From assembly GCF_034190915.1 (NCBI RefSeq), contig NW_026947506.1:15995501-16059500 (forward strand): 64,000 nucleotides of DNA, read 5' to 3'. The DNA comes from Cavia porcellus. Its lineage: Eukaryota > Chordata > Mammalia > Rodentia > Caviidae. The notes beneath the pieces are model-generated. The model did no database searches, was not told the DNA's origin, and saw only the letters and a program-made list of their open reading frames with translations. Below, piece after piece: positions 23,825 to 35,088 of this stretch; the first letter of the stretch is position 1, and every line of letters starts with the position of its first letter. A program made the position numbers and the translations under genes.

Positions 23825-26483
23825 TTTTGCAGATATTTGGCATACACATGTCCTATTCTTGTGTCCTTACTCCTAGAAGTGTCCCTTTCTCACCTCAAGC
23901 CGGCTGAGATTGTTGAAAATGAGACAAAATAATTCACTCTGTGTGCATATTTCTTGAAAAGAACTATGGTTCTTAGATGTTGTGGGAATATGTGTTTTGG
24001 TATTATCACCCTCAAGTTTTATTTCACGTCCATTCTCTACTCCTCATTAAAGAGAATAAAACAGGAAAAGCTTTAAAGGAGGAAAAAAGGAAATTTTTTA
24101 TTAATTTTTTGTGTGAAAACTTTCAGAACACAGATTCCTCAGCTGTCCATACCTGACTTGCTGATTATGTAGGAGTCATCCCAGTTGCTTGGGAATCGCT
24201 GTTCATCCTACAAGGGAGAACATTCAAATGTTAATTTTTTTCTTTCCAAATATGTAAATAATTATTATCTTTTACATGAAATGTGGAAATTAAAAAGTAT
24301 GAGTTTCTATCACTGCATCAAATGAACAACAAAAAACATTGAAAATAACTTACAAAGTGTAATTTCCTCATAGTGAAATGAATGGAGCAAAGTGGATTAG
24401 GGCAGAAGATTTTTCAGGGCAAGCACAGGTCTTCTCAGCTTCTCTGAGTACAAATATGTGTTACAGTGACTTATTGTCAAGTGCTTCATAGAAACAGAAG
24501 TTATATTGAATGTACAAATTGACCAAAAGAATGTTTTCCTTGCAATTCTACAGAGGAACCAGGCAAGAATTGCAGCTTAAGTGGCTGAAGGGCAACCAGT
24601 GAGATATGGCGCTATATTAACACTCTTGTGAGAATGAGATGCCAGCTGTTAAGCATTAGGAGTTAGGACTGAGAATGCCTGTTCATTCCCTCAGTTGGTG
24701 TCACAGTTGTGAACTCTTGAAGGATGATGTGCTCCCGTTTCCAGAAAACAATCATCCCTCTGCGATGTTGGGATTCGATGGGGGTTAATGCTAATCCAAC
24801 ATTACTACAGAAGACTTTTTTGAAGAAACCACTTGTTTAACTGCTTAATTCTAAGAAAAATATATGACAGAAGATGAACAAGAATTTGCCATAACTTTAC
24901 AGGCATTCTGAAGCAAGGAAATCACCAACTGCATTTGGCAAGCACTGAAAGGCCTGCCAAAGTCCCTGGAGGCACCAATTGACCTGTATCATCCAAAGTT
25001 GTGTGTCACACATTCTCGAGCTACTAGTGAAGGCATCTTGTGACACTTCCAACTCTTATGTGCAAACAACACACTAATAAATAAAGTATCTATCCAGGAG
25101 TCCCGGATGATGAAAGTGGTAGGAGACTAGTGACAAATAGTAAAATTGCATGAACCATTTCGTTTCCTTCATTCAACTCTAATCACAATATGACTGATTA
25201 TTTATGTGTAAAGTTAGCATGTAGTGATCTCTCAGTCAGCAAATCAACAACCCTAGGAAAACATGGAACAGATTTAGAGTTTTCTAACCAAAATGGGAAG
25301 CAACAGGAGCCAAATGTACCTGACCTTGAAAGCAGGCACATGGATTAGCCTTATCACACCTCTGTGGAAGATATCTCGGTCTAAATTCTTAGGTACTGTA
25401 ACCCTGAATCTTTAAAGTTTCTATTCCTCTTTACTTTCCATTTTGCACTTGTAATTCATCCTACTGTCATCTTGTAATCTCAATAAACCGCAACTAACTA
25501 TGTATCACAAGGTATATACCAGGCAATACTCTTGTATCTGTACACAAGAATGTGGAAAAATTTTTGCCCCTTCAGGTCTAACACAGCTCTAGGGCTGGAT
25601 TAGAAACAAAGCAGCATTTTCCCACCTTTCATCAGCCTGGTTTAAAAGGCATTGCTACACAAAGAGAATTCGTGAAAAAATGTAAAATATGTTCCTACAA
25701 GACTGATGACATTTTCCATGCAAATGGAATTCCACAGTGTATCCAAGGAAGAAACTTATACAATATTCTAAGAAGGGTTAATTTTGGAAAAATTTTACCC
25801 TATTTAAAAGGCACTTGAAGAACTTGCATTTCGTTAGCTTTACTACATTTTGTGTGTGCGTTTGTGTGTGTGTGTGTGTGTATCTTTAATAGTGAGTGTT
25901 ATGCTCATATATATAAAAGTAGCTATAGAGAAGAAAATTTATTACACATTACCCATGATTTCTGTTTTTCTTGTCATTTTGTACAAGAAAGTATCTTCTT
26001 AATGTAGAAATATCAAAATCTACACAACTGAATTACAACTAGTGCACATATTTTGTATAAAATTCAGAACCTAAAATTAACTAAGAGAGCACAGCAATGA
26101 TGATTGTTGGGTATTGTACTGATAGGGGCATTGAACCTATTTTGGTTATGCTAGTTATTGCAGAATCAGGAAATCATCAACACTAGTGAGGGAAGATGTT
26201 TGGACCTGGGGACTCTTGTTCCTGGTAACAGTGACAGCTAGTGAGGCCAGTGGACAATGCTGAGAGACTCAGCAGTGTAGGTAAGCAGCAGACATCGAGG
26301 TGTTTACTGTCTGGCACAGAATGGAGAAGGATTTTGTCATTCAGCGGGAGGGAATGTTTGGCGGGAGCCATGTTGAAGTGAAGTCAGATGAACCTTAACC
26401 AGAACAGCTGCTGGCTTCCTTTACAAGACCCTAGTTGGGTGCAGACACATGGAAATTGATTGGAATGAGCTTATTCAAATGAG

Positions 26484-26489
26484 CCTCCT
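26484..26489. repeat. target-site duplication, left (CCTCCT)
   Basis: CCTCCT occurs directly before the LTR and again at 26972-26977. The empty site in units 1, 2 and 4-7 has a single CCTCCT followed by CTTGAG. Confidence 0.9.
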
Positions 26490-26971
26490 TGTCGATGTCC
26501 GCTCCCGGCCGGCAGGAAGGACACACGACAAAGTCTGGTAGTGGACAACCTTTTTTTTTTATTTTTCTTCTCCGTACAGCCTGCCCTGGGATCGCTCCCA
26601 GCCGAAGCCTCCCCTGGTCCGCTCCCCGCGGCTCCTTCCGGGCTTCGCTCCGAAGCCTCTACCGGTCTGCTCTCCGCGGCTCCTTTTGGGCTTCTACTTC
26701 CGGGCTTTTACCTGGCTTCTACTTCCGCCCAGGGGTGGCACCGGTATATATACGGGTACAGTGTCCAATCATGTTAAAGTAAGCAAGGCAAGCTGATTGG
26801 CTAACATCATCAGTTGCCAGGCAGACTATATTGTTGAGCGGGTTGTTTACGCGGTAAGCAGGAAACTAACATATTTGATGGGAGGGGTAATCTACCTCAG
26901 GCTTCACTCTTTACTACAGGCCTCACGTCCGCCAAGTGAGGCGACCGGGCTCGGGGCTGCGGCTCCCAACA
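26490..26971 (-). mobile_element. solo LTR, ERVK/IAP-like, minus strand
   Basis: A GC-rich 482-bp insertion, present only in unit 3, is bounded by 6-bp CCTCCT duplications. Read on the minus strand it begins TGTTGGGAGCCGCAGCC and ends in CA, the typical LTR ends; the 6-bp duplication fits ERVK-class elements, and the start resembles IAP LTRs. On the minus strand it has a CCAAT-containing stretch (about 26795-26805), a TATATA box (around 26744-26752) and AATAAA (26563-26558), giving a plausible U3-R-U5 order. No retroviral coding region remains, so it is a product of LTR-LTR recombination. It lies 3.4 kb upstream of SPOP-like copy 3 and points away from it. Short open frames across it are not genes. 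Confidence 0.9.
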
Positions 26972-26977
26972 CCTCCT
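26972..26977. repeat. target-site duplication, right (CCTCCT)
   Basis: Right-hand copy of the 6-bp duplication flanking the solo LTR; unit sequence (CTTGAGGCAGGC) resumes at once. Confidence 0.9.
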
Positions 26978-28169
26978 CTTGAGGCAGGCTGGCTAATGCT
27001 GTCTACTACTCCATCATAAGGCAGTGCCTGGTTTGAAGGGAAAGAATGGCGGAACTCAGAACACTGTATCCATAGGGGATCTAATAATGAATCCAGAGAG
27101 AATCCTGGAAGAGAACGATTTTTTTTTTCATTCATTTTTCTTTTTGGTTTGGTATTTTCTTGTTTTATTCATCTGCTTTTTAATTCTCCTTTATTTTGTT
27201 CTTAATTTCTGCGGGTGACTGTGATTCCTAACTTCCCTGTGGGTATGCTTTTGTTTGGATTTCAATTTTTCTCTTTCAAATCTCATTTAGTCTTCTGCAT
27301 TAGTTTCCCCCAGTAGGTGGGATCCATCTACCATCTCCGTTGTATTGTAATCTCTTTCCCTTTGGCCATTACTCTTCTTCCTCTGAAATATATTTTGAAT
27401 CTTAACCCTTGAGGACAGATTTGACATATCATGAATTCATATATTGTTTATGATTGTTTGCATTCTGTTTTATCTTCCCGAATTCAGTTCATACTGTTAG
27501 GAAACTAGCAAGTATCACTCCAGGAATTCAATTGAAACAGAAAAGACATGAGAACACACAAATCAGACTAATCCTCTGGCACCCAGGCCAATAAAGCAAA
27601 CCTGGGGGGAAATGAGGTTGGAAAATTTGAAAACCCAATGGTAGGTTACTTCAATGTGGCAACAAGGCAATTGAATGAGGTTGTGGAATATATTAAAACA
27701 GAAGTAATCTCTCAAGTAACCACAACTAACTACAGAGATTACCAAAATACACAACATTCTTAGTGATGTTAGTTCAGACACAGCCAAAAAATCAGGCGAG
27801 TTTACAAGAACTGTTGAAGCACAACCTAAGAAATAAATGAACCCATTAAATAGATTCAAGCCGATATGCAAGAGAAAAAAATCCATTTTAAAAATTCAGA
27901 GCACTTTAGGCCAGTTTGAGGAAAGGACTTCACATACTGAGTACAGGCTGGCACTTAGTGACGAGGAGAGACAACAAATGACATTAAAAGCACTTTGTAG
28001 ACATCAAGACAGAAAGCTTTCCTGGTACAGAAGAGGAATTTAACCTACCAATAATTGAGGCAATTATTTCTCCAGTTAGCACTGATTAAAAGAATTCTAC
28101 CTGCCCATGTGTAATAGACAAGTTTGCAGACATTCAAATAAAAATAGAGTATTAAAATCTGTTAGGGAT

Positions 28170-28267
28170 GGGCTGGGGATTTCTCTCAGTAGCATAAGCA
28201 ACTTCCTGGCAAGCAGTAGTCCTGAGTTCTATCCCTGGTAACAATAAAAACGAAAAAGAGAAAAAAA
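28170..28267 (+). repeat. ID-like SINE (unit 3)
   Basis: Same element as in unit 2, with A-rich tail. Confidence 0.6.
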
Positions 28268-28455
28268 ATATCTGTTAGGGATGAGGACTGTTGTGCTCCT
28301 TCCAATAAGGTCCCCAAGTACATTAGGTTATGTAACACTTCTGAGGCTGGAGGAAAACTGGATCACACTCTGAGTATGTAAAACAGAAAAAAGAGAAGCT
28401 TTGGAAGAAAGCCAGTGATATCTATCCCTGAAGTGGTAGCCCTTCTTACGGTCTA

Positions 28456-28533
28456 CCTTCCTTCCTTCCTTCCTTCCTTCCTTCCTTCCTTCCTTCCTTG
28501 CTGGCTTCCTTCTTTCCTTCCTTGCTTCCTTCC
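28456..28533. repeat. (CTTC)n microsatellite (unit 3)
   Basis: CTTC tract with the TGCTGG interruption also found in unit 2. Confidence 0.95.
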
Positions 28534-28568
28534 ATCCCTCATTCCCTCTGTCCTTCCATTCTTTTGGT

Positions 28569-28684
28569 TTTTAATTCAAGTTAGTATTTAATCCCACATG
28601 TCCTTGAAACTGCAATGATATTCCTGCCTCAGCTTTGAGAGTGCTGGGATTAATGATGTGTTCGCCCACACCCTGCAAATCCGC
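28569..28684 (-). repeat. B1-like SINE, minus strand (unit 3)
   Basis: Same element as in unit 2, down to the CCGC end variant (CAGC in units 1 and 4-7). Confidence 0.65.
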
Positions 28685-29981
28685 ATTGTTATTTTGTGTG
28701 AAAGGAGATAAAATTAAACACAACAAAACAGAGCAAAATTGGACATAATAACTCAATGTAAGAGATATAAATTTCAAAACTAGATAATCTGAAATCTTCC
28801 CTATCTATCATGTTGTCTCTTGTTTTCTTCCAAATAGTTGCCCATGTCTTGCCACACAGAGAATTCATACTGAGCAACCTAGTATAAAATTAATCCAAAC
28901 AGTCTGAGAAAGGAGTTTTAGGTCTTTAAAATCAGACAAAAAGGAAGTCACTAATGGCTGTGCTAGAATCTGTTGTTTGCTTCAAAATGCCTGTGCATAC
29001 TTTCATGTATGTGGAAACTCAGTTAAACACAACCAGCTTAAAAAAAAAAGACCATATTATATAGAACAAACCAAAACATGGATAAAAGTATTGGTCTTCA
29101 AAGAGATGATAGAAGGAAATCCGCTCCTTACTACATTGCCTAGGGTCAACCTCTCAAGGGACGTCCAGATTACAGGCTCCAACTTGCCAATGGGATAGGG
29201 GGAGAAGATGTGATGTTGGTTTCTCAGCCTGCAGGCTGGCAGACTCACAGCTGCTCATGGTGGGGAGAGGGTTTGCCTGGACTCCTGGCACTCGCAGCAT
29301 GACCCATGTCCCAGGAAATTCCAGTGGAACTCAGTAATATTACTATTTCCAAACATTGGATCCAAGGAGTGAACTAGGTTAGTAAGAGATCTAAGAGCTC
29401 TGAGGAAGTAGCATTTACAGTTGTCCCACACTAGACTTTAGGTTTAGAGACATTCTGCCAATATTCACTGTTTGTGCCTGTCCCAAATCCATGTCCCTTG
29501 CTCCCGACACTGTATCAGATTACCCAGAAGAACCACCTCTTCACTCCCAGCACACCTATTTCTCATGGAGCCTTGAATCTGCTCCCTTCACATTACTTCC
29601 CTGCAACTGGCTTTCACCCACATGTGATCCCAAGGGAAAAGGTGCCTTATTGACCTCTCAGTCCTGCTTTGCTCCTTACCACCAGAAAGGAATAAACACA
29701 GAGGGCCTACTGAGAACAGTGGCATGCTGGAGTTACTATCCTCCACCCTAGTCTCTCATGTTCTGGAAATGGCAGGAAGACGATAGACCAGAGAACTCCC
29801 CCATATGAATGAGACAAAAGAAATTGTGGGCTAGTAAAACAGACTGTTTTCATAAACATATAGAAAAGACAGGTAGGATGAAAATTGACTGAGTCTCACA
29901 TTTTGAGTGAGACACACCTAGGGCAATTGGATTAGAATAGGGTGGGAAGAACCACCATAGGGTGGATCCTGTCCTAAGAGT

Positions 29982-29989
29982 TATAAAAG
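29982..29989 (+). promoter_or_regulatory. TATA box of SPOP-like copy 3
   Basis: TATAAAAG, 411 bp before the first ATG of an intact copy. Confidence 0.5.
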
Positions 29990-30392
29990 GGACACCAAGA
30001 AGGAAGAATCCTTTCTGTTTCCATGATGAGGTGGTTCCCTGCTTGAAACTTGGAATTCATATCCTTGCTTCCAGCCCAGATGAATTAGCCTCCTGAAAGG
30101 AACTCAGACGGGACTCAACAAGGCTTCGTATTTTAGGGTCTGTGCATTTTGGTGAGCTATTTCTTTGAGTGATCAAGAAACATATCAGAATTGACTTATA
30201 TACTAGGAAATCTCAGTCAGTTTATTTCTAAATACGTATTTCTTTTAATCTATAAACTAGGCTCTCTACTTGTGATTGCCATACTGCCCTGCCTGTCTTG
30301 GAACTGCTGACTGCAGTGAAATTTGTGCCATCTGGTGAAGAAGAAATTTGATTCCTGTGACTTGACAAGCTTGCTGCACTTTCACTCTGCTG

Positions 30393-31517
30393 ATGTTAAG
30401 GGTTTCCAGTACCGCAGGCCCAGCAGAAATGTCACAGGGGCCAGCAGTGGACAGCAGGTACACCACAGACATCAAAGTAGTGAATGTGTCCTTTTTGTGG
30501 ACCATTGATAACATTAGATTTTGCCTAAAGGAAATAGATGACTGCATTCAAAGTTCAATCTTTTCAGCTGAAGGAAATGATCAAGTGAAATGGTGCTTAC
30601 GACTCTACCCAAATGGTCTTGATGAACAAAGCAAAGATTATGTGTGCTTATACCTGGGAATGATTTGCTGTCCAAGGAGGGTAGCTCGTGCAAAATTCAC
30701 CTTTTCCATTCTGAATGCCAATGGAGAGAAAACCAAGGTGCTCTCAAGTCCACAAGCTTATACATTTGTGCGAGGAAAGGACTGGGGATTCAAAAATTTC
30801 ATCCTTAGAGAGTTTCTTTTGGATCCAAACAATGGGCTTCTCTCCAATGACAAGCTTTCCTTCTTCTGTGAAGTGAAAGTAGCACAAGATCCCACCAATC
30901 ATTCCAGCCAGAATATTATGAAGCTGGATAAGGTTCCTGAGGGCTGCTTGGCAGAGGATCTAGGAGGACTGTGGGAGCGATCCCAGCTCTCAGACTGTTG
31001 CTTGTGTGTGGCTGGCCAGGAATTCCAGGCTCACAAAGCCATCTTAGCAGCTCGCTCTCCAGTTTTCATGGCGTTGTTGGAACATGAAAAGCAAGGAAGC
31101 AAAAAGAATCGTGTTGAAATCAGTGACATGGATCCTGAAGTTTTTAAGGAAATGATATACTTTATGTACACTGGAAAGGCACCAAACCTAGGGATCATGG
31201 CAACTGAACTGCTGGAGGCTGCAACCAGGTTTGGTCTGGAGCGCCTGAAGCTCATGTGTGAGAACCACCTGTGCAGCAACCTCTCTGTGGAGAATGCCGT
31301 GGAAATCCTCATCTTGGCTGACCTCCACAGTGCACATCAGTTGAAAACCCGGACACTGGATTTCATCAATTTTCATGTTTCTGACATCCTGGAGACCTCT
31401 GAGTGGAAGGCCATGGTGGTGTCCCACCCTCACTTGGTGGCCGAAGCCTATCACTCTCTGGTTTCCATGCAGTGTGCATTCATGGTACCCCCATGCAAGT
31501 GTCTCAGACTGTCCTGA
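30393..31517 (+). CDS. SPOP-like MATH-BTB protein, copy 3, intact (374 aa)
   Basis: Intronless gene of the SPOP/TDPOZ family. SPOP is a nuclear adaptor that holds substrates with its MATH domain and CUL3 with its BTB domain. The product aligns without gaps to 374-residue SPOP, so the first ATG is chosen: [17 protein letters not shown] matches the SPOP N-terminus, while Met13 corresponds to the start used by TDPOZ proteins. MATH is at about 31-161, BTB 173-297 and a BACK-like end 298-360. MATH cleft residues Y87, F102, Y123, F125, K129, D130, W131, F133 and K134 are kept, and so are BTB dimer residues L186, L190, L193 and I217. The CUL3-contacting phi-x-E motif (MEE, 233-235 in SPOP) is KQG. 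The tail is CKCLRLS where SPOP has a basic nuclear signal (RKRLKQS). The 5' half (R99, N110, N135) matches copies 1/2; the 3' half (D179, Q209) matches copies 4/5. Confidence 0.88.
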   Translation: MLRVSSTAGPAEMSQGPAVDSRYTTDIKVVNVSFLWTIDNIRFCLKEIDDCIQSSIFSAEGNDQVKWCLRLYPNGLDEQSKDYVCLYLGMICCPRRVARAKFTFSILNANGEKTKVLSSPQAYTFVRGKDWGFKNFILREFLLDPNNGLLSNDKLSFFCEVKVAQDPTNHSSQNIMKLDKVPEGCLAEDLGGLWERSQLSDCCLCVAGQEFQAHKAILAARSPVFMALLEHEKQGSKKNRVEISDMDPEVFKEMIYFMYTGKAPNLGIMATELLEAATRFGLERLKLMCENHLCSNLSVENAVEILILADLHSAHQLKTRTLDFINFHVSDILETSEWKAMVVSHPHLVAEAYHSLVSMQCAFMVPPCKCLRLS

Positions 31518-31962
31518 GATCCCACATCTCCATTTATCTTCCCAAAACCCTGGCCACATTTGCTGCCCCTGAACCATAATATGCTAGGGCAATCCGTGGA
31601 AACTTCACTCTTCTATGTGGAAATATTAAATTGTGCCTCTCTAGGGGAGAGAAGGGACCACCGTCTTAAGGTCAGAAAAAGGAAATGCGATACTGAGAAT
31701 TTAGAAGTCGTGTATCATGCATTTTCAAATCTGTGTTTTATAATATTGAGCAAAGTGGGTTTTTACAGTGTCGATGCCAAACTGAAACCAAAACTCCTGT
31801 CAATGTTGAAGGCAGACCTGGGGTGGGGCTACACTTAGAGGCAGGGACCATGAACTTCACTCTGTAAATGCAAGACTCCTTCCTGGCTTTCTGCACCATC
31901 ATGCATCCCTGGGCACCCCACTTGTAACACGGGCTTTTTGCTGTCCCTCACTTTTCTCTGTA

Positions 31963-31968
31963 AATAAA
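31963..31968 (+). terminator. polyadenylation signal of copy 3
   Basis: AATAAA about 450 bp after the stop, followed by T/G-rich sequence (GTACTTTGTAAAGTTGTTTGG, the variant shared with units 4-6). Confidence 0.65.
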
Positions 31969-32826
31969 CCTGAATCGTACTTTGTAAAGTTGTTTGGCTC
32001 CTCATCCTTTTTCTGTATGTTAGATTCAGAAGCTAAGAAAAATTTCAGTGTGCTGATGATTTCAGGCCCATCCACGGGATGAACACAGTGGATGTACAAT
32101 GTCACTAATTAACATAGTAGATGGGAGAAATAAATGACCCAGAACTCAGGCTGCTGAAGCCAAAGGACAATCACACAATGCAAGTCTTTGCTCCTGTTGT
32201 CCTGTCCCAGTGACACAGACAGGCAGCACAAGCACTACAGCACATTCCCGCAAAATCTAGGCCTCTGAGCGAGCAGTCCAATCATGGTCCTGGAGAAAAA
32301 AGAGAGGAAAATGCTCAGATTTACGAAAATGGCATAAAAGAGAATTAAAAGTAGAAGTGTTTTATGTATTTCAGAGGAATTCATGTTGAGGAAGCAAAAT
32401 TTATTACTTACAACTGCACTAAGAAATGGCTGTTGGCAAATTCACACTATAAATCTCAAAAAGAGCTTTCTCACTGTGAACATTTAATATCCATAAGAAT
32501 AGCATACATGTTTCTATGATATTATGAAGAATAGAATTAAAATTAAAAATGAAAATGTAGTGGGTTTCATCTCAAAGTTTGGGCTTTTGTAAAAATCATT
32601 AGTGGTGTTACTCTGGAATCACCTAGAATCTGTAATGGCTCAGAGCTTCTAAAAATATATAAAGAAATGGATCCCCTTGTCTTGAACAGGTACAGATTTC
32701 AAAACATTTGTTTAATCAGGGCTTACAGCTGGTAACCCTTTATGTGCTGGTTGTGTAAATCTTCATGAATGTCAATATGGGATAACAACCTGTATAACAA
32801 TTATGCAGTAAAATCACTAAGAGTAT

Positions 32827-32890
<64 letters not shown>

Positions 32891-32937
32891 GTCTGTCTGT
32901 CTGTCTGTCTGTCTTTCTATCTATCTCTATCTCTCTC
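32827..32937. repeat. compound (CT)n(TA)n(CTGT)n microsatellite (unit 3)
   Basis: Shortest CT block of the six complete units, followed by TA and CTGT blocks. Confidence 0.95.
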
Positions 32938-33020
32938 AGTCTTTATCATGGCTTGAACTCAGGACTCACAACCTGGTTATTGCCAGGCAAGTGCTTCTTT
33001 GGCTCAGTTTACTGCCTGAC
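32938..33020 (-). repeat. ID-like SINE, minus strand (unit 3)
   Basis: Same reverse-complement ID-type element as at 15010. Confidence 0.5.
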
Positions 33021-35047
33021 TTTTGCAGATATTTGGCATACACATGTCCTATTCTTGTGTCCTTAATCCTAGAAGTGTCCCTTTCTCACCTCAAGCCGGA
33101 TGAGATTTTTGAAAATGAGACAAAATTATTCACTCTGTGTGCATATTTCTTGAAAAGAACTATGGTTCTTAGATGTTATAGGAATATGTGTTTTGGTATT
33201 ATCACCCTCAAGTTTTATTTCACGTCCATTCTCTCCTCCTCATTAAAGAGAATAAAACAGGAAAAGCTTTAAAGGAGGAAGAAAGGAAATTTTTTATTAA
33301 TTTTTTGTGTGAAAACTTTCAGAACACAGATTCCTCAGCTGTCCATACCTGACTTGCTGATTATGTAGGAGTCATCCCAGTTGCTTGGGAATCCCTGTTC
33401 ATCCTACAAGGGAGAACATTCAAATGTTAATTTTTTTCTTTCCAAATATGTAAATAATTATTATCTTTTACATGAAATGTGGAAATTAAAAAGTATGAGT
33501 TTCTATCACTGCATCAAATGAACAACAAAAAACATTGAAAATAACTTACAAAGTGTAATTTCCTCATAGTGAAATGAATGGAGCAAAGTGGATTAGGGCA
33601 GAAGATTTTTCAGGGCAAGCACAGGTCTTCTCAGCTTCTCTGAGTACAAATATGTGTTACAGTGACTTATTGTCAAGTGCTTCATAGAAACAGAAGTTAT
33701 ATTGAATGTACAAATTGACCAAAAGAATGTTTTCCTTGCAATTCTAAAGAGGAACCAGGCAAGAATTGCAGCTTAAGTGGCTGAAGGGCAACCAGTGAGA
33801 TATGGTGCTATATTAACACTCTTGTGAGAATGACATGCCAGCTGTTAAGCATTAGGAGTTAGGACTGAGAATGCCTGTTCATTCCCTCAGTTGGTGTCAC
33901 AGTTGTGAACTCTTGAAGGCTGATGTGCTCCCGTTTCCAGAAAACAATCATCCCTCTGTGATGTTGGGATTCGATGGGGGTTAATGCTAATCCAACATTA
34001 CTAGCAGAAGACTTTTTTGAAGAAACCACTTGTTTGACTGCTTAATTCTAAGAAAAATATATGACAGAAGATGAACAAGAATTTGCCATAACTTTACAGG
34101 CATTCTGAAGCAAGGAAATCACCAACTGCATTTGGCAAGCACTGAAAGGCATGCCAAAGTCCCCGGAGGCACCAATTTACCTGTATCACCAAAGTTGTGT
34201 GTCACACATTCTCGAGCTACTAGTGAAGGCATCTTGTGACACTTCCAACTCTTATGTGCAAACAACACACTAATAAATAAAGTATCTATCCAGGAGTCCC
34301 GGATGATGAAAGTGGTAGGAGACTAGTGACAAATAGTAAAATTGCATGAACCATTTCATTTCCTTCATTCAAGTCTAATCACAATATGACTGATTATTTA
34401 TGTGTATAGTTAGCATGTAGTGATCTCTCAGTCAGCAAATCAACAACCCTAGGAAAACATGGAACAGATTTAGAGTTTTCTAACCAAAATGGGAAGCAAC
34501 AGGAGCCAAATGTACCTGACCTTGAAAGCAGGCACATGGATTAGCCTTATCACACCTCTGTGGAAGACATCTGGGTCTAAATTCTTAGGTACTGTAACCC
34601 TGAATCTTTAAAGTTTCTATTCCTCTTTACTTTCCATTTTGCACTTGTAATTCATCCTACTGTCATCTTGTAATCTCAATAAACCGCAACTTACTATGTA
34701 TCACAAGGTATATGCCAGGAAATACTCTTGTATCTGTACACAAGAATGTGGAAAATTTTTTGCCCCTTCAGGTCTAACACAGCTCTAGGGCTGGATTAGA
34801 AACAAAAGCAGCATTTTCCCACCTTTCATCAGCCTGGTTTAAAAGGCATTGCTACAGAAAGTGAATTCGTGAAAAAATGTAAAAAATGTTCCTACAAGGC
34901 TGATGACATTTTCCATGCAAATGGAATTCCACAGTGTATCCAAGGAAGAAACTTATACAATATCCTAAGAAGGGTTAATTTTGGAAAAATTTTACCCTAT
35001 TTAAAAGGCACTTGAAGAACTTGCATGTCGTTAGGTTTACTACATTT

Positions 35048-35088
<41 letters not shown>

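Larger units (their letters stand above)
16741..25473 (+). repeat. tandem unit 2 (about 8.73 kb)
   Basis: This is a full head-to-tail copy of the array unit. It is near-identical to unit 3 in its first 4.8 kb (apart from the solo LTR in unit 3) and near-identical to unit 1 from about 11990/20730 on. The GT tract is at 17119-17149. The stretches 17150-18940 and 23830-25470 hold no gene I recognise; an LTR-like segment lies at about 25270-25480. Confidence 0.93.
25474..34669 (+). repeat. tandem unit 3 (about 9.2 kb, enlarged by a solo LTR)
   Basis: Without the 482-bp LTR and its 6-bp target duplication the unit is about 8.71 kb, the array norm. The part before the middle of the gene follows unit 2; the part after it follows units 4 and 5. 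The GT tract lies at 25851-25881. The stretches 25890-26480, 26980-28160 and 33030-34660 hold no gene I recognise. Confidence 0.93.

Noticed and set aside
26489..26782. Open frames rich in Pro, Ser and Ala in the GC-rich segment of unit 3
   Set aside because: They lie inside the solo LTR and are due to its base composition; no retroviral gene is present.
29491..29751. An 86-codon open frame upstream of the TATA box, present in every unit
   Set aside because: It lies outside the predicted transcript and matches no family. Its persistence is explained by recent duplication of the units.
30266..30547. Minus-strand open frames opposite the SPOP-like gene (93 and 104-129 codons)
   Set aside because: They are shadows of the conserved sense frame and have no protein similarity of their own.
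30429..31517. Start at Met13 rather than Met1 for the SPOP-like genes
   Set aside because: Met13 corresponds to the start of TDPOZ proteins and has a slightly better context (G at -3), but residues 1-12 align directly with the SPOP N-terminus, so the first ATG was preferred. Both may be used.
31560..31838. A 92-codon open frame in the 3'UTR, kept in all six units
   Set aside because: All units are so similar that an open frame is expected to persist by descent. It has no recognisable domain, lies before the shared polyadenylation signal and shows no sign of coding constraint.
32769..33272. A 167-codon frame with SLSLS, IYIYIY and SVCLSVCLS runs
   Set aside because: It is produced by the CT/TA/CTGT microsatellite and the adjacent SINE; the frame changes with repeat length in other units.
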